Below are positions 1 through 11,210 of a stretch of 50,608 nt of DNA, piece after piece (the stretch's first letter is position 1; every line of letters begins with the position of its first letter). The notes beneath the pieces were generated by a model. The model was given only the letters and a program-made list of their open reading frames with translations, did not search any database and was not told the DNA's origin. Made by a program: the position numbers and the translations under genes. The stretch is from positions 1 through 50,608 of the forward strand of contig MZNV01003029.1 in assembly GCA_002081555.1 (NCBI GenBank), read 5' to 3'. Source of the stretch: Protostelium mycophagum. Lineage: Eukaryota; Evosea; Variosea; Protosteliida; Protosteliaceae.

Positions 1-3000
1 CGAGGCCAGTACTAAGGTGGGAGACCACTTGGGAAGCCCTCGTGACGAACTCTTTAAAACCTTTTGCCCTTTCCTTCAATTTGTTTAGACACTCACAAAG
101 TTAGAGCGGAAATATCGCGGTAGAGATGATGGCGATTGATATCGTGGACCGAAACCCTTCAGACCACCCTTCAGGATATCCATATGAATTCCTGGGAGAG
201 TCATGCATTGCCGGGATCAACACTTACGACTTCAACTCCATCTTTGAAGAGCAGACTGTGGTGAGAAGATTGGACTTGAACAAATCCAAAGGAAATGTAT
301 ACGCGATACACGAGAGGGTGTTTTTGTTCAATTCTATTATTTTGGGGCAGGTTGTAGAGGAGAGGGTCAAGATCACAAACAACAGTAAGGTGGGTGATTT
401 ACAAACGAAATAAATTTTTTCAACATGAGGATATTTATTTTAAAATTGAATGAATTCTCCCAGGTTGCTTGTCAAGTGAATCTTGGTGTAGTTGCTAGGA
501 ACAGCAACGCTAAGGAAGGGGCAAAGGATGATATACCCTTCGAGGTCAAACCCAAGAAGCTAAATATAGCACCACAAGAATTCGCCTTCGTCACCATCAC
601 TTACAACCCTACCACCATCAAGGTGAGGATTTTGTCCGAAAATTCGATCTTTGTGATGACATCATCAGGTCTATTCGGCCATCTTTGAGGCCGTTGTAGT
701 GCAAGGAATCGACCCAAAGACCAATAAATTGAGCTTTGAGATCAGAGGAGAAGCCACACTGCCGCAAGTTGTGGTACAACTCCCCGCCTTTAAGAATAAG
801 GTCGGCGTCCCCACTTTGAAATTTAAAAAACTACTGTTGGGAAGAGTTCAAGCGCTGCCCATAGTATTGTACAACGACGGAATCATCCCCGCCACGGTCA
901 AGGTGAGTTTTACACCATTGTAGATCTCCCACATTTATATTTGTATTATTATTCTGAATGTCTTAGGTGGATTGTCTCCTACCCAGTAAAGGGTTCACTA
1001 TTTCTGGCCTTGACAGATGGTTCGTTGTAGAACCAAAACAGTCACATTCTGTTGACGTGACTTTTCACCCCCAAGAAGTCAAAGTCTATAACTTGGAGAT
1101 GAAGCTCCGGGTCCAGAACAACAACTTCGAGAATACGCCCATCAATGCCGTGGGAGAATGTTACGTCTCCGACGTAACGATAGAAAATTTACCGGAAGAT
1201 TCGGATGACGAGTTGTTATTCGGTGAAACTCCGGCCGGAGTACCTAAGCAGATCTCCTTCGCGCTGGCGAATCAGAGTAACAGCGTGATAAGGTATTTAA
1301 ATTTTTCTAAAAACAAATAAAAATTCAATCACACCGTTGTAAATAGAGTTGTAGATTTGATTGGAGGAGCCACCACGACTTTGTATTCTCCCCAGCCTTG
1401 GGGCACATCGCCGCCAAGTCCAACAAGAGGATCAGCGTCACATTCAAATGCAACGAGCCTCGACTCCACAAGGTGACCTGACCCCGAACTTTCCAAGAAA
1501 ACTCACCCCACTTAGAGCCTCTTGATTTCTTGCAAACTACAACGCATTAAACCGAGCGCTTCTTCCTCCTCTGAAGAATTATGGGACGACACCATGAAGT
1601 CTAAAGAGCCAGAGCCAGTCTACAGAATGGTTGAAGAGCTCAAATCTTTAGAGCTCCGTGCTTCCGCTGTCTCAGACTTGGCCAAATACGAGTTGAAAGT
1701 GCAACAGATACAGTTTAAAAACACCCTCATGTTTCAATCGAGGAGTTTCACTCTGCCGCTGAAGAACACGTCATCAGCCTCCATGACTTGCTCTTGGCAC
1801 ATTCCGTCACCAGAAACGGGGGTATTTGACTCGTTGTAGATGCCAAATAACGTTTCCTAGGAGATGCCCTTCACTATTGATCCGGAGAAATGCGTGATTC
1901 CCCCCGGGGAGACATTTTTGACAACGATAAACTTTCACCCAATGGATGCTGCAGAGTACAAAACGAAACTTTTCGGCAGCATACCCCACCTTCACGTACG
2001 TAAATCGAAACTTCATCGAAACTTCCGATCAGTTTCTGTACAAAAAACAGTGGCCATCCATATTGCGAAAGCATGACTCATCTACAACCAGACGAACCAG
2101 AAACAGCCTGAAATTGAAATAACGGCAATTTCGTCAAGACCTCTGTGCCATTTTGAATTACCAGAGAGTGACTACATCACCGGAGGGCGGAGAAATCCGG
2201 AACTTCGTGGTCCAGATGGGAAGTTAGGAGCGCTGGACCCTAGGACCAGAGTCATCGAGTTCAGATCTTGCGGAATCAAGGTACAGATCTACTCACAAAT
2301 CTCCGATGATGTACAAAAAAGGATTGCGTGTGATGACGTCATCACAGGTCAGGAACACCAAAAAGTTTTATATCGTGAACCCCACCAACATATCGTACCA
2401 ATTCAATTGGGAGTGTGATGAAGTCTCTAAGAATCAAGTACAAGTGTTCCGATGCCTCAGCAAGAAGGGTCTTGTTTTGGGCGGAAAAAAATTCGAGATC
2501 GTTTTCGAATACGTCCCCACGGAACTCGGAATCAAGGTGAAAAATGATTTTCAGAAGACTCTAAACCCTTCAGGAATCTTTCTGGACCTTTTCCATTCCG
2601 GACCATAACATCAGCATCCTCTTTGTGCTGGTGGGTCTTGCCGAGGAGCCGGAAGTGTTTTTAGAAAAAACTTATGTGAATTTTAACTCTCTCTTGATCA
2701 ATAGAAAATCATCCGAAGTGGTCAACTTGGTTAACGGCGAGGACATCCCCTTCCAGTTTCAGTTGGATAAAACCTCACTGGGATCGGACGACAAGATATG
2801 GGAGGTGAGAACTACATCGTTGTAGAGGCTCAAAATGGACTGAAATTTCAGGTCGTTCCGAGCAAGGGAGTGATCCAGCCTAAATCTCAGATGCCGATCT
2901 CGATCTCGTTTATACCAAATCAAGAGCGTAAATACAATCAAAACATCGGGTTCTCCATCCTGCGCAAGCCCACCGGTCTGACACTCAACACCAAGGGAGA

Positions 3001-6000
3001 AGCTTACGCCATACACGACGTGTTTTCTCTGGAGGATGAGGGAGGAAAGATCTACAACCCGTCATATATCGATATGAACGAGTTGAGCTTGGGACAAGTA
3101 CAGGTAAACGACACCAGGACCAGGAAGATTGTCATCACAAACAATGGGAAATTTCCATTCGATTTCTCTTGGAAATTCCGCAAGAATTCGAACATCACGG
3201 TCACGCCCGGTACGTAACTTGAAATTTCAGTGAATAGTCAATGACTCGTTGTAGAGCTAGGAACAGTGAACAGAGATGACAGCATCGAATGTTCCATTGA
3301 ATACAGACCCAAGAAGGTCTCCCAGCAGCCTGATGTGTCAAGATTGAGTTGTAAAATCACAAATGGCAACACCTACAATTTCAACGTCACAGCCAGAGCC
3401 TTCCGTCCCAATCTTGAATTCAGCTGTCTACAACACGATTTCGGACCGTGCTTCCTCCAACGTGCCGGCGTAGCGCCCATGGTAAATCGTGCCACTTTTT
3501 GCAAACACTCAGTCCTGCAGGAAAAAATAATAACAGTGGTCAATAATGAAAACACCGAAGTGTCTTTGGACTGTTTGTTCAAGTCAAAACCGCACATGGA
3601 AGTGCATTTCACTCCAACTGTGTTAGCGCCAGGAAATTCTGTGGATATACCCATCCATTTTATGCCGAAAGCAGAAGTGAAATACGCTGAAGTGGTCCAA
3701 TTCGATATCAACGGATTGCAAACTGTGGACATCAACATATTAGGTGAAGGCTGCAAAGTGAAGGGTGAGTCTCTCTACCATGAGACAAAACCAACTGAAA
3801 GCAACAGTGGAGCTGGTGGATGAACAGCAACATAATTTGAATTTTGGTGCTGTGAGGACGAAACACAACGCAAACATAACAGTGGACATCATCAACAGGT
3901 CCAAACGTGCAGCAGTTATAGACCTGTCAAGGTCCGTCCAAACGCTTCTCAACTACAACGTGACCTACACGCCATGCTCCGAAGACATTCTGCTCAAACC
4001 GAAGGAGACGCTCCCTCTACGCTTGTCCTTCAAGCCCGAAAATCGGCTTCAGAGCTTCTCAGAAGAACTCACAATCGCTGTGGAAGGGTTGGTACAACCT
4101 CTTTTGTTTATCAACGGAAGCGGTCAAGGAATCGAGTTTAAATTGGAATCTGACATTCTGGCATTCGGTCCAGTGGTCCAACACGGAGTTTCCGCCCAGA
4201 GGTTGAAGCTGAGAAATACTGGAGATGTGGGAAGCACATTCTCTTGGGACATCAAACAATTCGCCCCGGATTTCGCCATCTCTCCGGCACAAGGATTTTT
4301 GAGCCCCGGGATGGACGTGTCACTCAAAATCACTTTCAGCCCTACACAGATCTCTTCCGATGTGAGATATAAGAATCTGGTATGTACAGTGGAGGGTCAG
4401 AATCATCCGATACTCTTGACACTTGCTGGGTCATGTGTGCCACAGACAGACACGGAGACACTTGTTTTCAAGGTGATTCTTTATGTTGAGAATATTGTGA
4501 TACTGCTTGTAAAAACAAGAAATTGACAGGTTGTAGACGCCCGTACGTAAAAGGCTTGCCAAGGCTATCACGATCACGAATACTAACGTGAACACTTGGC
4601 GAGTTAAGCCCGTGTTCAATAATGACCTCTGGTCATGCGGTAAGACCGCCATTAAATTGGCCAACAACCAGTCCGCCACGCTCGAGATTGTGTACAGCCC
4701 TCAAACTATGACGACAGAGAAGAATCCAGACCAAGGCTCCGTCTTCTTTGCACAGCCGGACGGAACAGGTGAAGAGATTCCTCCGAGATTTCGCTGAGAT
4801 TTCGTAGGATTATTGTATAATTTGGTGGGAACGGCGCAGCCACCCCTACCACAATCTCATATCAACAGAACGATACCGTGCAAAACATTGTACACACAAA
4901 TGCTGTCAGTCAGCAATTGGTTGCAACAACCTCAGCGTTTCAAGGTGACATTCTCGTTGTAGATGAGAAAAAACTCACAGAGATTCCAGGTGAATATCGA
5001 TATGGGGGAGAATCCTGATGCGGCTGCGTCATTAAAGGGACTGGATTATATTGATGTCCCAGCCCTTGGAGAACGACAATATAAGGCGAACTTTTTCTCG
5101 TTCAAAGAAGGTGAATTTCACTGAAATTTCGAGAAAATCTGATGGAAATCTGACACTCACAGCGGTTGTGAACTGCAAAGTGACTTTCACAAATGAAGCA
5201 ACGAAGGAATATCTCTTCTACACTCTGTCCTTTACGACAACAGCACCCAATGTCTTAGAAACAATAGAGCTGGAGACACCAGCCAGAAGGATGATCACAC
5301 ACGGTATCACCTTAGAGAACCCCCTCACAACCCCCGCCGTATTCACCGTTTCGTGTGATAATGAAGACATAACATTCCCTGCTTCTGTTACATGCAATCC
5401 TGGGTGAGTCATCCGATGCCATATCCCGGAAATCTAATCCCTGGCAGATCCTTGAGCAAGCTGGAAATCACCTTCCTGCCCCTCATTTCAAAGGAGACGG
5501 TCAGCAGGGTGGTTGTCTCTTCTCCTCAGCTTGGAGTGTACTTCTACGACCTCAAGCTGAAATCGACACCTGCAAGCAACGAAAAGCCGATGCATTACAA
5601 GGCTGGTCTGGGCACGCGACAGACGCAAACTTTCCGGTTCATCAATTATGCCAAGATGAAGACAGAATACCACGCAACGGTGGATAATGAGGATTTCATT
5701 GTGGATCGTTCCATCATCGCTCCGGCCGCCGGAGGTCAGGAGGTCGCTTTGGACGTTGTCTACGAGCCATCTCGTCTTGGTGACGCCCGCGCGACTCTTC
5801 GCATCTATTCCGATTTTGGCGGGGAATACAGCTGCTCTCTGTTTGGACATTGCACACCGCCACAACCGCAAGGACCCATCGTGGTGAAGGGTGTCAACGC
5901 CGGAACAGTGTCCATCTACAACCCCTTCTTCAGAACGATGACTTTTGCTCTCGTTGTAGACAACGCTTCTTTCACGGTGAAGCCCTCAGAATTATCTGTT

Positions 6001-6129
6001 CCAAGCAAAAAGTCTACGAATGTGACGCTCTCGTACAAGAGCGGAACAACGGGAGTGACCACAGGAAAATTAACTGTGACATCAGAAGAAGGGTCTTGTT
6101 GGATTTACTACCTCAAAGGGTCGAACTGA
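1..6129 (+). CDS. HYDIN: HYDIN-like ciliary central-pair protein, 3' part of gene
   Basis: HYDIN is a giant scaffold of the axonemal central pair built from ASH/MSP-type beta-sandwich domains. The visible part, about 1,700 residues, is a run of such domains, with strings such as PYEFLGESCIAGINTYDF near 180-230 and LCHFELPESDYITGGRRNPE near 2140-2200, which I recognise from HYDIN. The gene begins upstream of the window; a donor-like AAG/GTGGGA lies near 15 and exon sequence resumes near 124. Clear exons include 464-622, 669-902 and 967-1292, joined in frame by introns of 46-75 nt. The stop is TGA at 6127-6129. The ASH proteins SPAG17 or CFAP47 are alternatives, but the GRRNPE segment favours HYDIN. 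Confidence is high for the family; individual exon ends are approximate. Confidence 0.93.
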
Positions 6130-6134
6130 ATAAA
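6129..6134 (+). terminator. Poly(A) signal of the HYDIN-like gene
   Basis: AATAAA begins on the last base of the TGA stop codon, so the 3' UTR must be very short. The convergent PPP4C stop codon is only 130 bp away. Confidence 0.6.
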
Positions 6135-6259
6135 TATTGTAAAATCGTCTTCTACAAATCACATGAAATGCATTTGTAGCTTGAGTAAATGCGACCCGAA
6201 TAAATTGTATTTATATTTTTGAAACGATGAAGTAAATCTACAACGTGATCATTATTTTC

Positions 6260-7509
6260 TCACAAGAAATAATCGGCGACGGGCTGTTTGGCCGGTGTAC
6301 CTCTCGCTTCTTGTGGTGCGGCTTCGAATATCTTGAAATGTTTGTTGAGGTGCTCGTCGAGCTCTAAAATGGCTGCGACGTTTCCACATCTATAGCAGTA
6401 GTTTGGTGCACTCCATACAGTCACAAGAGTCTCATTGAACATCAATTTGTAACCTGGTTTCCCTCAGAACAGAAATATTATTGCAAGTGTCACCTTCCAT
6501 CACGAGCTGATGTGCTCTACAGATGAGCTCCAACTTGTTACTCTGGTTAAACTGTCTATTTTAGAAATTGTAATAAAAGATGGAAAAGTACCATATTGAC
6601 CACGTCACCACCAAAGAGATATCCAGCACCACGAGGGCTAAGACCCCAGCCATCGATCTCTAAGAGATGTCATGTCACGTCATCAAATGATCCACACTCA
6701 CCATCCGGATCAGACCACAGAAGGTCACACATGGCACCATCGTGAGGAACTTCCTGCTTTCTGTCTATCGCTCTGATCTGACAAATTTTATTTTTTCGCC
6801 CGTTTTTATCTGCATTGTATTTTTCTACCTGATCGAGAGTGTTGATGTTTGGTGAGAGCCCTCCATGGACACAAAATATCTTTTCATCAATGAGAGCGGA
6901 CAAGCTCAAATAATCAAAAATTTCAGTGCAATATCTGCGATTGTTGGTCTACTAGGTCGCCTTTTGAAGGTTTAGACTTACCTCCAGACATTAACAGACC
7001 CATATTTCCGCAGGCACTCGTCGTAAAATCCATAAACTTGGGTGATCTGTCTACTCTCGTGATTTCCTCTAATAAGAGTGATACGATCTGGATAACGGAC
7101 CTAGGCACTAATGATTCTTCATTTCGTACCGAATAACAATATACCTTGAGAGCCAAAAGGAGAAGAAAAGTCTCGACACTGTAAAAACCTCGATCGACGA
7201 AATCGCCGAGGAAAAGGTAATTGGTGTCTGGACATTCACCACCAACCTTGAATAATTCTTTCAAGTCGTAGAATTGTCCATGAATGTCTCCGCATATCTA
7301 CGGATCATTTTAATTTGAGATGAAAATGAAGGTATTTGGTCAGATGAGAAAAAATAAAGGCTTACGGTCACTGGAGAATCAACTCTTTGGACGTTACTCT
7401 CTTCGACCAAAATCTCTCTGGCCTTCTGACATAGCGTCTTTACCTCCGCTTCTGTGATAGTTTGACAGAGGCGTAGTTGTTCTATTTGACGGTCCAGATC
7501 AGATGACAT
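6260..7509 (-). CDS. PPP4C: Protein phosphatase 4 catalytic subunit
   Basis: Metal-dependent Ser/Thr phosphatase of the PPP family, acting in centrosome maturation, DNA repair and splicing complexes. The metal-site motifs are all present: CGDIHGQ near 7275, GDFVDRG near 7200, RGNHES near 7070, plus the HGGLSP loop near 6865 and [11 protein letters not shown] near 6390. The C-terminus is PVADYFL and the N-terminal run [11 protein letters not shown] matches PP4 rather than PP2A or PP6. The start is placed at 7509 (MSSDLDRQ), although an in-frame ATG exists at 7599, because family members begin a few residues before SDLDRQ. About 305 residues in at least six exons. Its 3' end converges on the HYDIN-like gene and it lies head-to-tail with the CBS gene. 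Confidence 0.97.
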
Positions 7510-7598
7510 GTTTGTGTGGCCGTCCTGATATGGGCGAAGATGGTGATTCTTTCTTCGAAAAATTCCGGAAGAAATTGATAGTTGTAGATTAGATCTCA

Positions 7599-7642
7599 TT
7601 TTGGCGCGAAAAACCTTTCCTTCAAATGGAAATTTTTATATA
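7599..7642 (-). promoter_or_regulatory. Likely core promoter of PPP4C: TATA-like and E2F-like sites
   Basis: Read on the minus strand, a TATATAAAAA run (7633-7642) is followed by TTTTTCGCGCCAAAA (7599-7613), which fits the E2F consensus TTTSGCGC. Both lie 90-135 bp upstream of the PPP4C start codon. The assignment is inference from motif and position only. Confidence 0.4.
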
Positions 7643-7790
7643 AAATCGACTTGATCAGCTCATCGACAATGGAGGAAGCAGAGACAAAAGAAAGCCCAGT
7701 CGTCCTTTGCAAACGTTTGCACATTCAAAAAATTAACTATTTATTTTGATGTACATTATGCCTTCTTCACGTCACACCCACTCTCTATAT

Positions 7791-9045
7791 TTACAATTCC
7801 CTCAATGACATCTCTTTTCCGTCGAGAAGACTTCTGAGCACGTCCACAGCCTGAGCACATCAGCTCTATATCCAGTCAAAAAGAAAAACTCACAGTCATC
7901 TGTCTGAAGGCTCCCTCTTCTGCAACCAAAACTCTATCTGTGCTCTGATCTACAAACATCTTGATCAGTTCTGTGGCTAAGACGGTTGGAGGGACGATGA
8001 GGTCTTCGATGGGGAGCTCTGCGCTAATAATATGTGTGATCCAATTTGTGAATTTGTCCAGGAACAAATGACCGTGGCTGCTGACACCACCGGTGATCTG
8101 CTTGTCCCATATGGCTCTGAATGAGCAGCCGATGAGATATTTATCCCTGACAATGTTCTCGGAGATGGAATCCTCTGTGTTATTTGTTGTTGGGCATTGT
8201 GACGCTTTCAAGTTGGGATTGACAAGATGGGGGTTCTTATTGAGAAAGCGCAGTATGTCTCGGTCTGATACAATCAGAGAAATGTCCTCCCAAGTCGAAA
8301 TGCCAAGGCGGTCATCTAAATTAAATTCAGACTTTGGTTCAGCGTAATCTCAACAAACCTTTCAGTATCGCCACACGTTTCACTTCAGGGTTAGCGAAGA
8401 GATAGATGACATCGAGAAGAGAACCCCGTGAAAAGACGGAGACCATGCGGCAGCCATGTCCTCCTTCCAAGAACTCGAGAGCTGTCTGCTGGTGGAAAAA
8501 TTCCTGACAGGTGAGTATTGCTGAATCTATATCTGCATTGTTCTTGATGATCTCATAACAGACGGACACAAGATCGATCTGTAATATGTAAAAATGAAAT
8601 TCTCTCAACAAAAGCTCACAATGTCGATCGTGCCGAGCACACGTCCGTCTTGCTCTGATATTACAGTGGAGATGTATTGTTTGTTCTGCCCAAGCTTCTC
8701 TAAGATGTTTGCGATGGATTCTGTAGCCAAAACACTGCAGATAGGCTGCCAGGTCTTCGACTGCATGAGATCGAGAAGGCTCACACCAGCAAGACTCGTG
8801 TGAGGTGTCAATTTCTCTGCAAGGAGGAATTCCTCCTTCAATGTGGTGCAGCTGCGGCGTCTGGTTTGTAAGAAGTTGATCTCGTTAGCGAAAGAAGGCA
8901 TGCTGGACCGTCTGATCTTTGGGGATTTATTATAGGAATTCCCCCATCTGCTGTTGAAGTTCTTCAAGGCCGGTGACCTCTCTAAAAAATATCAGTGTCG
9001 TCCCTCGACCCAGTCCATGCGTCACTCCATACCTTGGCTGATCAT
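7791..9045 (-). CDS. CBS-domain protein, possibly a nucleotide sensor
   Basis: About 370 residues with three, perhaps four, CBS motifs: one near 8600-8740 (VISEQDGRVLGTIDIVDLV), one near 8280-8430 (LFANPEVKRVAILK followed by ISLIVSDRDILRFL) and one near 7820-8000 (STDRVLVAEEGAFRQMTAVDVL). CBS pairs bind adenine nucleotides; the overall plan recalls AMPK gamma or SNF4-type proteins, but I cannot place it in a named family. The start at 9045 (MISQ) depends on an intron of about 50 nt whose removal joins to ERSPALKNF. The last intron (about 43 nt) splices to AVDVLRSLLDGKEMSLREL and stop. The N-terminal stretch is basic and serine-rich. It shares a 787-bp divergent promoter with the kinase at 9833. 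Confidence 0.83.
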
Positions 9046-9341
9046 GTTGCTCTCTCCCGCGATACTTTGTGTTTTGTGAACTTGCTGCCCTTTTTCGGAG
9101 ATTTCATGCTTTTCTCAAGGTCATTTCGCGAAGGCCGTGTATGACATCTTCCGACAGAAAACACCACACCCAATTAGCCGTTTCAGGGACTGATCTCTCA
9201 AAATCAATTCTAATCTCACAAAACACAACTTTTCACTCCAGAGCCTGACCTCAGTATCTCGCCCACAACTTTTTACTCAGCATAAATAATAAGATATATT
9301 TGATAAGAGATATCTACAACGCGCCAATCACGGTTTAATAC

Positions 9342-9400
9342 CTGCCGGAGCTTCTCTGAAAGTTGAGAAATTGCCATTTTTTGAACAATTTCTCCGGCAG
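9342..9400. repeat. Short foldback (inverted repeat)
   Basis: CTGCCGGAG at 9342-9350 is the reverse complement of CTCCGGCAG at 9392-9400. A second, inner stem is GAGAAATTG (9365-9373) with CAATTTCTC (9386-9394). The two stems overlap on the right arm, so they are alternative folds. It may be a remnant of a small non-autonomous element or a structured promoter motif. Confidence 0.55.
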
Positions 9401-9530
9401 TTGGTGAATGTTTTTGGCGGGAACTATCAATAACTTTTCAAAGAATTGAAATGAACCAAGAGAAATAACTTTGAAACAAGTAGAAGCTCATGAACCTCGT
9501 TCTGTACATTTATCAAGTAATGTACTGAAC

Positions 9531-9540
9531 TATAAATAGG
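9531..9540 (+). promoter_or_regulatory. TATA-like box upstream of the kinase gene
   Basis: TATAAATAGG is a good match to the TATA consensus. It lies about 300 bp before the kinase start codon, which leaves room for a non-coding first exon and a short 5' UTR intron ending TTTTTCAG near 9804. Confidence 0.4.
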
Positions 9541-9832
9541 AGCAATGACTCCCTTCGGTTTTGTCGCTTCATCTGAGTGACGTCTGCTTTATTTGGCGTC
9601 CGTTCAGAAGAACTTGGCGTCCCGAAAACGCAACTTCTGAAGCTTTATAGACCCCAAAAATGGAAGATGACCTGAGCGAAAAGTCAGATGTTTGTTTGAA
9701 TTTTAGAAAGGTCTTGCGGAGAAGTGGAGCATCCCTTAAAATAAAATATAAATCATATGACACTACTAATTGCTAAGGTGGCTGACAGTTTTCGCCTTTT
9801 TCAGAAGTTGCAGGGAGGAAGACGAAACAAAC

Positions 9833-10824
9833 ATGGCGAGCAGCCAGTACCTCATCAACGGGCTGCTTGCAAGAGGTAATTGGTGGGCTCCAGTTGATCT
9901 GACTGTCTCAGGAACGTATGGTGATGTTTACCTTGGAAGAGATCAGATCACGGACAAAAAGGTCGCAATCAAGAAGATTAGAAACGGATTTCACCTCGTT
10001 GAAAATGAAGTCTTTGCTCTCCAACATCTCAAGCACGCGGGAGTTCCCGAACTACTCCTGCACGGTCCCGACATTCTGGTGATGGAATTTGTGCCGGGAG
10101 AGGATCTTCTTCAGGTCATTCAGAAGGGCCCTATGAGCGAGTCGAGAGCTAAAAACCTATTCAAACAGCTCTGTACAATAATTCGTCACATCATCTCCGT
10201 GGGAATCTTCCATCATGATCTGAAGCTGGAAAACGTCAGTCTATAGAGCTGTAATTTTTGGCTGACAGTCGTAGATCTTGGTACAGCCAGAAACCGACAC
10301 AATTCGCTTGATTGACTTTGGGTTGTGCGAAGTTGTGCCAAAGAAGAAAGGATCCAATGCCCTCCACACCTTCATCATCAACATGACCCGACATAAGTCT
10401 GCAGTAGAAAATGACACCTATAAATCCTCGCAATGGGGAGGCTCGCAGCCGTACAAGTCAGATTCAATTATAATTCTGAGCCTGAATTTTGCAGGTCCCC
10501 CGAGCTGTTGATGATGGAGAAGAACTACAACGCGGCCAAAGCCGAGGTGATTTCACTGAACTTTTCTTGAAAATTCCTGAACCTCACCAGGTGTGGTCTT
10601 TGGGGGTTATACTTTACGCACTACTTTTCAAAGAATTTCCATTCTGTCAGCGTGAGCAGGACGATTATGTTGCAGGACATAGGAAGACATTGCGTTTCCA
10701 ATTTCCAGAGCAATCTGGTAGAAGCAGCGCCTCAGAACACCTCGTGAAGAGTACTCTGAAGATGAAACCATCAGAAAGACTGAATGTGGGCGAAGTGCTC
10801 TCCCACCCTTGGTTCTTCTCATGA
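9833..10824 (+). CDS. Serine/threonine protein kinase, single domain
   Basis: A small kinase of roughly 270 residues, nearly all catalytic domain. Visible in order: glycine loop region GTYGDVYLG, catalytic lysine in VAIKKI, hinge VMEFVPGEDL, catalytic loop HHDLKLEN, IDFGLCE, SPELLMMEKNY in place of APE, and VWSLGVILYALLFKEFPF. The HRD arginine is histidine, making it a non-RD kinase, which usually does not rely on activation-loop phosphorylation. Introns of about 40 nt follow KLEN, PYK and AKAE. The start ACAAACATGGCG at 9833 is preferred over the ATG at 9770, because a likely 5' UTR intron ends between them. The domain is CAMK/NIM1-like in style but not assigned to a subfamily. Confidence 0.88.
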
Positions 10825-11210
10825 ACACAAATATTTGTATAAAGATTGAAGTGAAATTGTCGATTTGTCTTCGCAAAATCTCACAGATTGGAAGACCATT
10901 TCTCTGAAGAATAATATTGGGTTTGTCAGAAGGCTTTCTGGTGGGACAAATTTTTTCAATGACCCATAATAATGTTTTATGAATTGCTGCGTTTTTCTGA
11001 GAGAGACTCATCAGATCAAGAGACAGGGTTGAACAGTATCTACAGCCCATGTCATTAGTCAGATTTATGCCCAGATTGGCGGCATCAGTTGGGATGTCCA
11101 TCTGTGGTGACATGGCTCCTAATGTGATTGAAACAAGTGAACAGATGCACCATGTCAGAGAAGGTTCATTGGATTTAGACACAAAGAGATCGTCATTTGT
11201 ACATTGATGT
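10825..11210. other. Intergenic gap with an unassigned open frame on the minus strand
   Basis: This lies between the convergent kinase and C2-TM-PH-ankyrin genes. The minus strand is open in one frame from 11242 to 10628 (204 codons); the half over the gap includes MSPQMDIPTDAANLGINLTN, starting near 11112. I do not recognise the product. Downstream the frame runs antisense through kinase coding sequence, so it may be only a chance open frame. Confidence 0.35.

Larger units (their letters stand above)
9046..9832. other. Intergenic: divergent promoter between CBS and kinase genes
   Basis: There is no convincing coding sequence. It holds a TCTACAACG word near 9312, a foldback (9342-9400), a TTTTGGCGGGAAC word (9411-9423) and a TATA-like box (9531-9540) facing the kinase. 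A 5' UTR intron may end near 9804, just before the kinase start. Confidence 0.6.

Noticed and set aside
690-700. Acceptor at CCGTTGTAG in the HYDIN-like gene
   Set aside because: Splicing here breaks the frame. Using the CATCAG acceptor at 668 gives a 46-nt intron and the HYDIN-like run VYSAIFEAVVVQG, so the word is coding at this site.
2816-2850. A 21-nt intron ending TCGTTGTAG
   Set aside because: Too short and gives the wrong frame. The 47-nt intron ending GAAATTTCAG at about 2850 joins DKIWE to VVPSKGVIQPK in frame.
6260-7509. PP2A or PP6 catalytic subunit
   Set aside because: The [11 protein letters not shown] start and [21 protein letters not shown]-type end fit PP4 better.
9770-9832. 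Kinase start at the upstream ATG (MLRWLTVFAFF)
   Set aside because: This stretch contains a likely 5' UTR intron (GTGGCTG to TTTTTCAG); the later ATG has a better context and leads straight into the domain.
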